A stretch of 64,000 bases of DNA from Pseudomonadota bacterium (GTDB taxonomy: Bacteria > Pseudomonadota > Gammaproteobacteria > Halothiobacillales > Halothiobacillaceae): contig JAJYYE010000002.1 of the NCBI GenBank assembly GCA_021801265.1, forward strand, positions 62,001 to 126,000, read 5' to 3'. Shown here piece by piece: positions 39,484 through 48,991 of this stretch. Position 1 is the first letter of the stretch. The number at the start of each line of letters is the position of its first letter. The notes below the pieces were generated by a model. The model searched no databases. It saw only the letters and a list, made by a program, of their open reading frames with translations, and was not told the DNA's origin. The translations under genes and the position numbers were made by a program.

Positions 39484-40220
39484 TGGATAGTCAACCCCAA
39501 TCACCGCCCGATTTATTTGAGCGGGAAAAAACCGTGTTGGAACGCGCCATGCGGGTGCATGGCGATCCCTCACCGGCCGTGGTGCATTTCGCTTTGGCGG
39601 AGTTGATTGCAGAATATGAACGCGTGATTCGCGATATGCGCCGGGTGATTAGTCACTCCGACCGCACCGAACTGGAACTCAATATCGCCAATCAACGGTT
39701 AAGAGAGCTCACCGAAGCACTCACATTCCAAAATCGGCATGATGGATTAACCCGTTTGCTGAACCGCAACACGCTGATCTTTGAGGCCGAGCGCCTGCTC
39801 AAGCAGGCCCCCGTTGCGTTGATTCTGCTCGACATCGATCACTTCAAACAAGTGAATGACCGCTACGGCCACCCAACAGGCGATAAAGTTTTAACGGGGC
39901 TCGCTACCGCACTCAACCACCTTGTCAAAACGCCGAGCTTTTGCGGCCGCCTGGGGGGTGAAGAGTTTGCCGCAGTCATTCCAACCGAGCATATTCGTGA
40001 AGCCATTGTGATCGCCGAACACTTGAGCAGCCACATCCGTGACTTACGCTGCGCGCCTGAAGCCGGGTTGCGGATTACCGCATCATTAAGCGTGACGGTC
40101 GCACAGGCCGGTGTCTCCTTTGAAAAACTCTACGTTTGCGGCGACGATGCCTTATATCGCGCCAAACACAATGGTCGAGATCGTATTGAAATTGTATGGC
40201 GTCTGTTAGAAACCACTTGA
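39483..40220 (+). CDS. SiaD-like diguanylate cyclase
   Basis: Coiled-coil N-terminus, then ILLDIDHFKQVNDRYGHPTGD and RLGGEEFAAVIP. Start overlaps siaC stop. Confidence 0.9.
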   Translation: MDSQPQSPPDLFEREKTVLERAMRVHGDPSPAVVHFALAELIAEYERVIRDMRRVISHSDRTELELNIANQRLRELTEALTFQNRHDGLTRLLNRNTLIFEAERLLKQAPVALILLDIDHFKQVNDRYGHPTGDKVLTGLATALNHLVKTPSFCGRLGGEEFAAVIPTEHIREAIVIAEHLSSHIRDLRCAPEAGLRITASLSVTVAQAGVSFEKLYVCGDDALYRAKHNGRDRIEIVWRLLETT

Positions 40221-40317
40221 TCCAAATGGAATAATTTCTCGCTTCCAGTATTCATGGAGCGACCTGCTATCATGGTTCACATGCACTGGGCATGATTCAA
40301 ATTTACTTAGGCGATCC

Positions 40318-41358
40318 ATGACTCGTTACTCTAAAACCCAATTTAATTGGCTGTTTTCGGCACTTTTATTCTCCTCATCAACTACATATGCCATTGATTT
40401 TAAAGAATGTGGCAACATAAAGGCCGATTCATCCCGTTTAGCCTGTTACGATGCACTGGTCCATCAAAAGCAGATTCTGCGCACCGAACACGAAACTATC
40501 GTTTCCAAAGAGAACATCACAACCAGTAGTCACGACAAACCCAGTAGCCAGCGCGGCAGTGAACCTGGCGTATTAACCCAACGAATTCACGATGAACGCG
40601 CAGCACAAAACAACCCGTTTCTCATCAAAGCCTACAAACCAAACTACATTTTGGTTGCAACGTATACACCCAGTAATTTAGATAATTCTGTGTACGGCTT
40701 TAACCCACAGCATGCTGAAGCCAAGTATCAACTGTCCTTTCAATTTAATTGGTGGGATCAGCCCTTCGGTAAAAATACTGCATTTTATTTTGGTTACACC
40801 CAGCTTTCTTTTTGGCAAATGTACAATTCGAACCTATTTGGTTCGTCGGCATCAGCGCCCTTCCGGGAAACGGATTATGAACCGGAAATCGGTCTCGATT
40901 TAACCACCAACACCCACTTTGCGGGCTTGGATTTCCGCAAAGTTAGAGCCAGCTTTATCCATCAGTCCAATGGCCAGGGGGGGTTACGCTCACGCAGCTG
41001 GAACCGATTGGCCCTGCAAACGGGATTTGAGCGCGGCAATTTCGCGGGTGCAATTCGAGGGTGGTACCGCATCCCGGAAAGCCGCGCCACCGACGATAAC
41101 CCTGACATTACCGATTATCTCGGCTACGGGGATTTAACCCTCGCTTATAAATTTGGCACAGGAACACTCTCCACCACAATTCGCAATAATCTTAAATCAA
41201 ATAATCGGGGTTCCATCGAGCTGGATTACAGCTTTCCCTTTAATAAACACATTCAAGGTTATGTGCAATATTACACAGGCTATGGAGAAAGCTTGATTGA
41301 TTACAACCGTTCAATCAATCGCATCGGCATCGGGTTTGCGCTGACCAATTGGTTGTAA
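40318..41358 (+). CDS. pldA: Outer membrane phospholipase A (PldA)
   Basis: Catalytic SFIHQSNGQGG region; YTQLSFWQMYN; C-terminal beta-barrel. Confidence 0.93.
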   Translation: MTRYSKTQFNWLFSALLFSSSTTYAIDFKECGNIKADSSRLACYDALVHQKQILRTEHETIVSKENITTSSHDKPSSQRGSEPGVLTQRIHDERAAQNNPFLIKAYKPNYILVATYTPSNLDNSVYGFNPQHAEAKYQLSFQFNWWDQPFGKNTAFYFGYTQLSFWQMYNSNLFGSSASAPFRETDYEPEIGLDLTTNTHFAGLDFRKVRASFIHQSNGQGGLRSRSWNRLALQTGFERGNFAGAIRGWYRIPESRATDDNPDITDYLGYGDLTLAYKFGTGTLSTTIRNNLKSNNRGSIELDYSFPFNKHIQGYVQYYTGYGESLIDYNRSINRIGIGFALTNWL

Positions 41359-41393
41359 ATGTCGCCCTTTGGCACGCCGAGGCAGGTATTTGA

Positions 41394-41407
41394 GCGTTGG
41401 CCAACGC
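41394..41407. promoter_or_regulatory. 14-bp perfect palindrome GCGTTGGCCAACGC
   Basis: Intergenic between pldA and efflux operon; no T-tract follows. Confidence 0.4.
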
Positions 41408-41467
41408 GGCGGCAGAAATTAAAATAGAAACACAACTATTAGCATGCTATCTTTGTATCTGTTCGAC

Positions 41468-41489
41468 ATTTGATACGTTGAGATCAAAT
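41468..41489. promoter_or_regulatory. Candidate repressor operator ATTTGAT-N8-ATCAAAT
   Basis: 7-bp perfect inverted repeat upstream of efflux operon. Confidence 0.4.
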
Positions 41490-41612
41490 CAAGACCGGGT
41501 TGGAAATTTTTCGCCGCCCATTGATTTCATTGGTGATTAATTCTTCAGATGACCACAAAGCGCGCAATTCAACCCGTGTTTTGCCGGTTTTTCCAGGAAT
41601 CAGGAGCACTTT

Positions 41613-43196
41613 TTGGCCATGCGTGACTTTCTCCCTCAGCGCGATTTTGCTATTCAGCCCAAGCTGATCGTTGCCGTGCCTTTGTGTGCGGCCTTGCTCG
41701 GTCTCACGGGCTGCGCGGCCGTCGGCCCGAATTTTGTGTCGCCTGCAGCACCGAAATCACCGCAATACACCATCCAGCCCTTGCCCGAAAATACCCAGGC
41801 CACACCGAATGTCGCCCAAGGCTCCGCCCAAAAATTTGTCACTCAATCGCAACCGGATTCCGCATGGTGGACGCGTCTGGGCTCAGCCGAACTCACCGCC
41901 TTAATTAATCACGGTTTAGCCACCAGCCCAACATTGACTGCCGCAGAAGCCAAATTACGTCAGGCAGAAAAGACCTTTGTCGCGCAGGCCGGTTCATCGC
42001 AACTGCCACAGGTAAACGCTAAACTGGGCGCGCAGCGTCAAGGAATCAATAGCTCAAACTTCGGCCAGACGGGGGGCGAGAAGAATTTTAATTTATACAA
42101 CGCCGGGCTCACTGTCAGTTATAACCTTGACTTGTTTGGTGAAAACCGCCGCGCACTGGAAGCCCTAGCCGCCCAAACCGATTATCAACAGTATCAGTTG
42201 CAGGCGGCTCGCCTCACGCTGGCAGGAAATATTGCGATTCAGGCGATCACACAGGCTTTGTTGAATGAGCAAATTAACGCCACGCAATACATCATTAAAA
42301 ATCAGAATCAACAGCTTGAGCTCATAAAAGCCCGTTTGAATCTTGGCGCCGCAACGCGTAGCGACGTATTAATCCTGCAAAGCCAAATGGATCAAACGCG
42401 CGCGACCTTGCCGCCGCTGAAGCTGAAGCGCGCGCAAACCAATCATTTACTGGCTACGCTGACGGGGCAGATGCCCGGCTCTGCGCAGATCCCAACATTT
42501 AATCTAGATACCCTCACACTACCGGCACAATTACTCGTCGTTGTGCCCTCTGAATGGGTGCGCGCACGCCCCGACATTCAGGCTGCATCGGCATTGTTGC
42601 ATGTCGCCACAGCCCAATATGGTGTCGCGGTGGCGAATTTGTATCCGCAAATCAATTTATCGGCCACGCTGGGCTCTCAAGCCATCACCCCCGCAAATTT
42701 ATTTAATGCCGGTTCGGTTATTTGGAGCTTAATCGGCGGCCTGACCCAACCCGTATTCAATGGTGGACTAAAAGCCGCGAGCGAAGCAGCCCATGCGGCA
42801 GTTTCGGCGGCGGCGGCCAATTATCAGCAAGTGGTATTGGATGGCTTGCGCAATGTGGCCGATACCCTGCAAGCCAGCGCCTTGGATGCGGACACCTTGC
42901 ACGCCCAAGTCGCCGCACAAGAATCGGCACAGCAATCGCTGCGCATGGTTGATCAACAACTCAAGCTGGGTGCGGCCAACTCACTGCAATTGCTGACCGC
43001 CCAGCAACAGGTGACCCAAAGCCGTCTGCTCACCTTGACCGCGCGCGCTCAACGACTGGTTGATTCGGTTGCGCTATATCAGGCCATGGGCAGTGAAGAC
43101 CTGCATTCCGAAAAAATTGATCGCCCGCAGAAACCTGAAGTTGTTGCCCAATCTGCCTCATCAACACATCCTCTCATCAATACCCAGCCGGAGTAA
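41613..43196 (+). CDS. RND efflux outer membrane factor (NodT/OprM family) lipoprotein
   Basis: Lipobox GLTGCAAVGPNF; OEP repeats (WVRARPDIQAASALLHVATAQYGVAVANLYPQINL). Confidence 0.93.
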   Translation: MAMRDFLPQRDFAIQPKLIVAVPLCAALLGLTGCAAVGPNFVSPAAPKSPQYTIQPLPENTQATPNVAQGSAQKFVTQSQPDSAWWTRLGSAELTALINHGLATSPTLTAAEAKLRQAEKTFVAQAGSSQLPQVNAKLGAQRQGINSSNFGQTGGEKNFNLYNAGLTVSYNLDLFGENRRALEALAAQTDYQQYQLQAARLTLAGNIAIQAITQALLNEQINATQYIIKNQNQQLELIKARLNLGAATRSDVLILQSQMDQTRATLPPLKLKRAQTNHLLATLTGQMPGSAQIPTFNLDTLTLPAQLLVVVPSEWVRARPDIQAASALLHVATAQYGVAVANLYPQINLSATLGSQAITPANLFNAGSVIWSLIGGLTQPVFNGGLKAASEAAHAAVSAAAANYQQVVLDGLRNVADTLQASALDADTLHAQVAAQESAQQSLRMVDQQLKLGAANSLQLLTAQQQVTQSRLLTLTARAQRLVDSVALYQAMGSEDLHSEKIDRPQKPEVVAQSASSTHPLINTQPE

Positions 43197-43204
43197 AAAC
43201 CAGA

Positions 43205-44347
43205 ATGTCTAAAGGCACCCCCTTGCGCATGTTTATCATGCTGTTATTGGTCGCGCTGGTTTTCGGCGGCATCTACGGCTTCCAGCAGTTCCGTAGTCAA
43301 ATGATCTCCAAAGCCATTCGCGGAGGCGGTATTCCGCCGCAGGCCATTTCAACACTTAAGGTTGAGCCATCCTCCTGGCAAGCTACGGTACAAGCGATCG
43401 GCACACTGCGCGCCACGCAATCCACCCAATTGGCGACCGAGGTGAATGGTTTGGTCAAAGCGATTCATTTTGAATCGGGTCAAACCGTGAAGGCCGGACA
43501 AATTTTACTCGAACTCAATGCCGATCCGCTCAAGGCGCAACTCGATCAGTTAAAAGCCAATGTGGAACTCGCTCGGCAAAATCTAAAACGGGATCAAGCC
43601 CAGCTGAAAATTCAGGCGATAAGCCAGGCAGTGGTGGATAGCGATGCCGCCACGCTAAAAGCGACGTTAGCCCAAATTGAGGCACAAGATGCTTTAATTG
43701 CGCAAAAAACACTTCGCGCGCCTTTTGCGGGCAAGCTCGGCATTCGCCAAGTGGATTTGGGACAATATCTCGCGCCCGGTGCCAGTATTGTCAGTTTGCA
43801 GCAGCTCGACCCCATGTATCTGGATTTCACCGTGCCGCAAACCGAACTGGATTTAATCCAACTCGGTTCAACCATCACGGTTGATACCAATGCTCTGCCA
43901 GGACAAACTTTTACCGGCAAGATCATGGCAATTGAGCCACAAATCAATACCAATACCCGTAACTTAACCGTGCGTGCCGAACTTGCCAATCCCAAGGGCG
44001 AGCTGCTCCCGGGTTTATTCGCCACCGCCAAGATCAGTCAAGGCGCGCCGCAAGAATACCTCACGCTGCCGAGCACGGCCATTGCCTACAACCCCTATGG
44101 CAGCACCGTGTTTGTCGTCGTGGATAATGGCAAGGATGCGGAGGGCAAACCCAAATTAACCGTCGAGCAACGTGTGGTCACCACCGGCGCCACGCGGGGC
44201 GATCAAGTCGCCGTATTAAGTGGCATCAAAGCGGGTGAAACCATCGTCACTGCGGGGCAGATCAAGTTACGCAACGGCGCACCGGTATTCATCAATAACA
44301 GCATACAGCCTTCCAATAACCCCAACCCAACCGTAGGTGACGAATGA
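43205..44347 (+). CDS. RND efflux periplasmic adaptor subunit
   Basis: Membrane-fusion-protein layout (VNGLVKAIHFESGQTVKAGQILLELN; LRAPFAGKLGIRQVDLGQYL). Confidence 0.95.
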   Translation: MSKGTPLRMFIMLLLVALVFGGIYGFQQFRSQMISKAIRGGGIPPQAISTLKVEPSSWQATVQAIGTLRATQSTQLATEVNGLVKAIHFESGQTVKAGQILLELNADPLKAQLDQLKANVELARQNLKRDQAQLKIQAISQAVVDSDAATLKATLAQIEAQDALIAQKTLRAPFAGKLGIRQVDLGQYLAPGASIVSLQQLDPMYLDFTVPQTELDLIQLGSTITVDTNALPGQTFTGKIMAIEPQINTNTRNLTVRAELANPKGELLPGLFATAKISQGAPQEYLTLPSTAIAYNPYGSTVFVVVDNGKDAEGKPKLTVEQRVVTTGATRGDQVAVLSGIKAGETIVTAGQIKLRNGAPVFINNSIQPSNNPNPTVGDE

Positions 44348-47300
44348 GTAAAGTCACCGCGGGTATGCGCAAATTTACCGATATTTTTGTCACCAGACCT
44401 GTTCTGGCTACCGTCATTAGCTTGGTGCTGCTGGTTCTCGGCATTCGCTCGTTCGGTTTATTACCCATTTTGCAGTTCCCGTATACGCAAAATGCGGTAA
44501 TTACCGTCACTACCGCTTATCCGGGTGCCGATGCCAATTTGGTGGCGAGTTTTATTACCACTCCGCTCGAAAATTCGATAGCCCAATCCAACGGCATCGA
44601 TTACATGACCTCAAACAGCACACAGGGTTTGAGTAATATCACGGTTAATTTGCGGCTCAATTATGACCCTGACAAAGCACTCACCGAGATTAATACCAAG
44701 GTCAATTCGGTCTTAAATCAATTACCGCCACAGGCACAAAAGCCCACGTTAAACGTGAGTATCGGCCAAACGATTGATGCGATGTATATCGGTTTTTACA
44801 GCGATGTATTGCAACCCAATCAAGTCACGGATTATGTCGTGCGCTCCGTACAACCCAAGCTACAAGCGGTTGAAGGCGTACAAACGGCAGAAATCCTCGG
44901 GGCGAAAAACTTCGCTTTACGCGCTTGGCTTAACCCGCAAAAACTCGCAGCTGTTGGGCTGACTGCGGCTGACGTCTACACCACATTGGCGGCAAATAAC
45001 TTTCTTTCATCCAGTGGCCAGACAAAAGGCCAAATGGTCCAAATCAATCTCAATGCCTCAACGGCCTTGCACTCGGTTGACGCGTTTAAAGAGCTGATTT
45101 TGAAGCAACAAGGTGGATCCGTCGTTCGTCTGAAAGATGTCGCCACGGTCACACTGGGCGCCGATGATTACGACTCCAGTGTGTCGTTCGATGGTCGTAA
45201 GGCGGTATACATCGGAATTCAAGTTGCGCCCGGTGCCAATTTGCTGGATGTCATCAAGCGTGTGCGCGCAGCAATGCCGAATATCGAAGGTCAACTGCCC
45301 AACGGCTTGAAAGCCAATGTCGTCTACGATTCAACCAAATTTGTTAATTCATCCATTAATGAAGTGATTAAAACGCTGTTTGAAGCCGTTTTAATTGTTT
45401 CGCTCGTGGTTTTTATCTTTTTAGGTTCCTTCCGCGCCGTAATGATTCCGGTGATTGCCATCCCCCTGTCACTCATCGGCACCTTCACCGTCATGCTGAT
45501 GTTGGGTTACTCCATCAACCTGTTGACGCTACTCGCATTTGTACTGGCGATTGGCTTGGTGGTGGATGATGCGATTATTGTGGTCGAAAACGTCAGTCGT
45601 CACCTAGAAGAAGGTGCCAGCCAACGGGATGCGGCCACTCTGGCCGCCCGCGAACTGGCCAGCCCCATTCTGGCCATGACCACGGTGCTGATTGCGGTCT
45701 ATATTCCGATCGGCTTTATGCAGGGGTTAACCGGCGCATTATTCACGGAATTTGCATTTACCCTTGTCGGTGCAGTAACCATGTCAGCCATTATCGCGCT
45801 CACGTTATCGCCGATGATGTGCTCCAAATTACTGCGCGCGCCCAAAAAAGAAGGGGGAAACTGGCAAGATCGCCTGGTTATTTGGCTGGACCACCAATTC
45901 AGCCGATTGCACCGCAGCTACGAGCGCAAGCTCGGTGGCGCCTTGAATCATTTGTCCATTATTGCCGTGTTTGTGGTGCTCATGCTGGGCGGCATTTATT
46001 TCCTCTATTCAACTTCGATGACCGAACTCGCGCCGCAAGAAGATCAGGGCGTGCTCATTTCCATTGCGTTCAATGCACCCACCGCGACCTTGGCGCAACG
46101 CGAGCTCTACAGCCGAGAAGTATTTAAGGATTTCGAGAAATTTCCCGAAACGGCCCATGTGTTCCAGCTCAATACCCCCACCCAAGTGATTAGTGGCATG
46201 GTGCTAAAACCGTGGGATGAACGCACGAAAACCGCAACCCAACTTCAACCCGTGGTACAAAAAGACCTGGCACAAATTGCCGGCACGCAAAACGCCGTGT
46301 TCCAACCGCCCCCGCTACCCGGCTCACGTGGCCTGCCGATTCAATTTGTGATTACCACCACCGAGCCGTTTGAGCAGCTCTTTACGGTCGCGAATGATTT
46401 CCTGCAAAAGGCGCTCAAAACCGGCGATTTCATCTTTTTGCAATCGGATTTACGGATCGATTTACCGCAGACCACCGTGGTGATTGATCGCAATATGGCG
46501 GCACAACTTGGTGTAAACATGCAAGATATTGGTTCGGCCTTGTCTGCCATGCTGGGTGGTGGTTATGTGAATTATTTCGAACTATCCGGACGAGCATACA
46601 AAGTGATTCCGCAAGTCGAACAACAATTCCGACTGAATGCAGATCAACTGAAAAATTATTATTTGCGCACCACCACAGGGCAAATGGTACCGCTCTCGAC
46701 CGTGGCCAAACTGGAGACAAAAGTCCAGCCGGAGTCTATTAATCACTTCCAACAGCTCAACACCGCCACAATTCAAGGGGTGAATTTCCCCACAACGCCG
46801 CCAGGGTTAGCGCTGGAAAAACTGACCCAATTGGCGAAAGACACCTTGCCGGTGGGCTATGGTTATGATTATTCTGGCCCCTCACGGCAATTTGTCCAGG
46901 AATCAGGCGGCATGGTGCTCACCTTTTTCTTCGCTATCGTGATTATTTATCTGGTGCTTGCCGCACAGTTTGAAAGTTTTCGTGATCCGGTCATTATTCT
47001 TGTTTCAGTGCCGCTATCCATTGCGGGCGCCCTCATCTTTATTAATCTGGGCATTGGTCGAGCCACGCTGAATATCTACACCGAGGTTGGTTTAGTCACG
47101 TTAATTGGATTGATTTCAAAACACGGAATTTTAATCGTGGAATTTGCCAATAACCTGCAACGGACAGGGTTAGCCAAACGCAATGCCATTATCAAGGCCG
47201 CCGGTTTACGCTTACGCCCGATTTTAATGACCACCTTTGCGATGGTGCTCGGTGTGGTGCCGCTGATTATGGCGACAGGCGCAGGGGCAGTCAGCCGGTT

Positions 47301-47439
47301 TGATCTGGGTTTGGTTATTGCCAGCGGTCTGGGCATTGGCACACTATTTACCCTGTTTATCGTGCCGGGTGTCTATATGCTGCTGGGTCACGATCTGCAT
47401 CGGCATCAACATCACGACAAAACGGCAGAAGTGCCTTAA
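44344..47439 (+). CDS. RND efflux inner-membrane permease (AcrB/MexF-like)
   Basis: 1031 aa HAE-RND; AIGLVVDDAIIVVENV; GLISKHGILIVEFAN. Confidence 0.96.
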   Translation: MSKVTAGMRKFTDIFVTRPVLATVISLVLLVLGIRSFGLLPILQFPYTQNAVITVTTAYPGADANLVASFITTPLENSIAQSNGIDYMTSNSTQGLSNITVNLRLNYDPDKALTEINTKVNSVLNQLPPQAQKPTLNVSIGQTIDAMYIGFYSDVLQPNQVTDYVVRSVQPKLQAVEGVQTAEILGAKNFALRAWLNPQKLAAVGLTAADVYTTLAANNFLSSSGQTKGQMVQINLNASTALHSVDAFKELILKQQGGSVVRLKDVATVTLGADDYDSSVSFDGRKAVYIGIQVAPGANLLDVIKRVRAAMPNIEGQLPNGLKANVVYDSTKFVNSSINEVIKTLFEAVLIVSLVVFIFLGSFRAVMIPVIAIPLSLIGTFTVMLMLGYSINLLTLLAFVLAIGLVVDDAIIVVENVSRHLEEGASQRDAATLAARELASPILAMTTVLIAVYIPIGFMQGLTGALFTEFAFTLVGAVTMSAIIALTLSPMMCSKLLRAPKKEGGNWQDRLVIWLDHQFSRLHRSYERKLGGALNHLSIIAVFVVLMLGGIYFLYSTSMTELAPQEDQGVLISIAFNAPTATLAQRELYSREVFKDFEKFPETAHVFQLNTPTQVISGMVLKPWDERTKTATQLQPVVQKDLAQIAGTQNAVFQPPPLPGSRGLPIQFVITTTEPFEQLFTVANDFLQKALKTGDFIFLQSDLRIDLPQTTVVIDRNMAAQLGVNMQDIGSALSAMLGGGYVNYFELSGRAYKVIPQVEQQFRLNADQLKNYYLRTTTGQMVPLSTVAKLETKVQPESINHFQQLNTATIQGVNFPTTPPGLALEKLTQLAKDTLPVGYGYDYSGPSRQFVQESGGMVLTFFFAIVIIYLVLAAQFESFRDPVIILVSVPLSIAGALIFINLGIGRATLNIYTEVGLVTLIGLISKHGILIVEFANNLQRTGLAKRNAIIKAAGLRLRPILMTTFAMVLGVVPLIMATGAGAVSRFDLGLVIASGLGIGTLFTLFIVPGVYMLLGHDLHRHQHHDKTAEVP

Positions 47440-47566
47440 TCCAAGACAGAGTAACCCGCATCGACCACGGGCAGGTCGGATGTGGGGTTTAACAGGGTGA
47501 TGGCACGTTGCATTGGTTTGCACCCGCATTTTAATGAGGCCGAACAATTGGCTCACTTGGGTTTTC

Positions 47567-47591
47567 CAGCCATTTTTATGGCTGAGTTTTT
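47567..47591 (+). terminator. Rho-independent terminator after RND operon
   Basis: CAGCCAT-TTTT-ATGGCTG-AG-TTTTT. Confidence 0.7.
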
Positions 47592-47598
47592 CAAACCA

Positions 47599-48969
47599 CT
47601 ATTTTCCCGTTAGCCGTACCGGATCAAGTAACCGCTTGAGCTCCGCTTCGGGAATATTCGTCATTTCAAGCGCGACGTCTAAAACAGCACGCCGCTCTAC
47701 ATAAGCGCGTTTGGCAATTTTCGCACCCAACTCATACCCAATCACTGGATTTAACGCCGTCACCAAAATGGGATTCATGCCTAATGTCGCATCAATCCGC
47801 GCTTGATTCACCGTAAAGCCGGCAATCGCTTTGTCGCTGAGTAACCGCATGGAGTTGCCGAGCAATTGAATCGATTGCAACAAATTATTGGCAATCAGGG
47901 GGAGCATCACATTCAGTTCAAATAAACCAGATTGCCCGGCCAAGGCAATGGCCAGATCAAAACCCTGCACTTGAACCGCTGCCATCGCAACGGCTTCAGG
48001 TACCACGGGATTCACTTTACCGGGCATAATCGAGCTGCCGGGTTGCAAATCTGGTAAATTTATTTCACTCAGACCCGCCAAAGGGCCCGAATTCATTAAG
48101 CGTAAATCATTGGCAATTTTGGTTAGCACAATAGCCAGACCCCGAAGTGCCGCCGAAAAAGCTACCGGCTCATCTTGCGCGGCCAAGCCCGCAAACGCCC
48201 GAGGCATCAAACGATACGTACCGCCCGTTGCAGCATTCAGCGCCGTAATAAACGCATCAGCAAAACCCTCAGGCGCGTTCACCCCGGTACCCACGGCAGT
48301 GCCTCCTTGAGGTAAGGCACGCATCCGTTCAAGCGCCTGTTCAAGGCTAAGCTTTGCCCCACGCAAATGATCGACATAAGCCATTAAACTTTGATCAAAC
48401 CGAATCGGCATCGCATCCATCAAATGCGTTCGGCCCATTTTCGTCATCCCCGCCAAAGACTGCGCCTTCATTTCGAGGATGTGTAGAAGATGGTCTAGTG
48501 ACGGCAGCAGGTTTTTACAGGCAGACTCAACCGCCGATACCCGAATCGTGGTTGGAATCACATCATTCGAGCTCTGGCTCATATTGACATGATCATTGGG
48601 GTGAACAATGAACCCCGCCTGCGCCGCCAGGTTTGTAATGACCTCATTGGCATTCATATTCGTACTGGTGCCCGAGCCGGTCTGATAGACATCAACGGGG
48701 AACGCGTCCCGGTGCGCGCCCAAAATAATCTGCGAACTGGCGGCGATAATCGCCTGCCCTATTTCATCAGATAATACGCCCAAGACCATATTGGCTTGCG
48801 CACACGAGGATTTTACCCGCGCAAGCGCCTGAATAAACTCAGCGGGCAAAGGCAGGCCACTGATTGGAAAATTATCGACAGCACGCTGAGTTTGTGCACC
48901 CCAGAGCGCATCGACAGGTATAAGAACAGGCCCAATACTGTCCCATTCGGTACGAAAAGAATGTGTCAT
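47599..48969 (-). CDS. fumC: Class II fumarate hydratase
   Basis: GSSIMPGKVNPVVPEA, TGSGTSTNMNANEVI. Start taken as MTHSFRTEWDS. Confidence 0.96.
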   Translation of the reverse strand: MTHSFRTEWDSIGPVLIPVDALWGAQTQRAVDNFPISGLPLPAEFIQALARVKSSCAQANMVLGVLSDEIGQAIIAASSQIILGAHRDAFPVDVYQTGSGTSTNMNANEVITNLAAQAGFIVHPNDHVNMSQSSNDVIPTTIRVSAVESACKNLLPSLDHLLHILEMKAQSLAGMTKMGRTHLMDAMPIRFDQSLMAYVDHLRGAKLSLEQALERMRALPQGGTAVGTGVNAPEGFADAFITALNAATGGTYRLMPRAFAGLAAQDEPVAFSAALRGLAIVLTKIANDLRLMNSGPLAGLSEINLPDLQPGSSIMPGKVNPVVPEAVAMAAVQVQGFDLAIALAGQSGLFELNVMLPLIANNLLQSIQLLGNSMRLLSDKAIAGFTVNQARIDATLGMNPILVTALNPVIGYELGAKIAKRAYVERRAVLDVALEMTNIPEAELKRLLDPVRLTGK

Positions 48970-48991
48970 AGCAACTTTAAAAGGAAGTGAG

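Noticed and set aside
47504-47520. TGGCACGTTGCATTGG looks like a sigma-54 -24 element
   Set aside because: GG-N10-GC spacing is not met and it lies between convergent genes.
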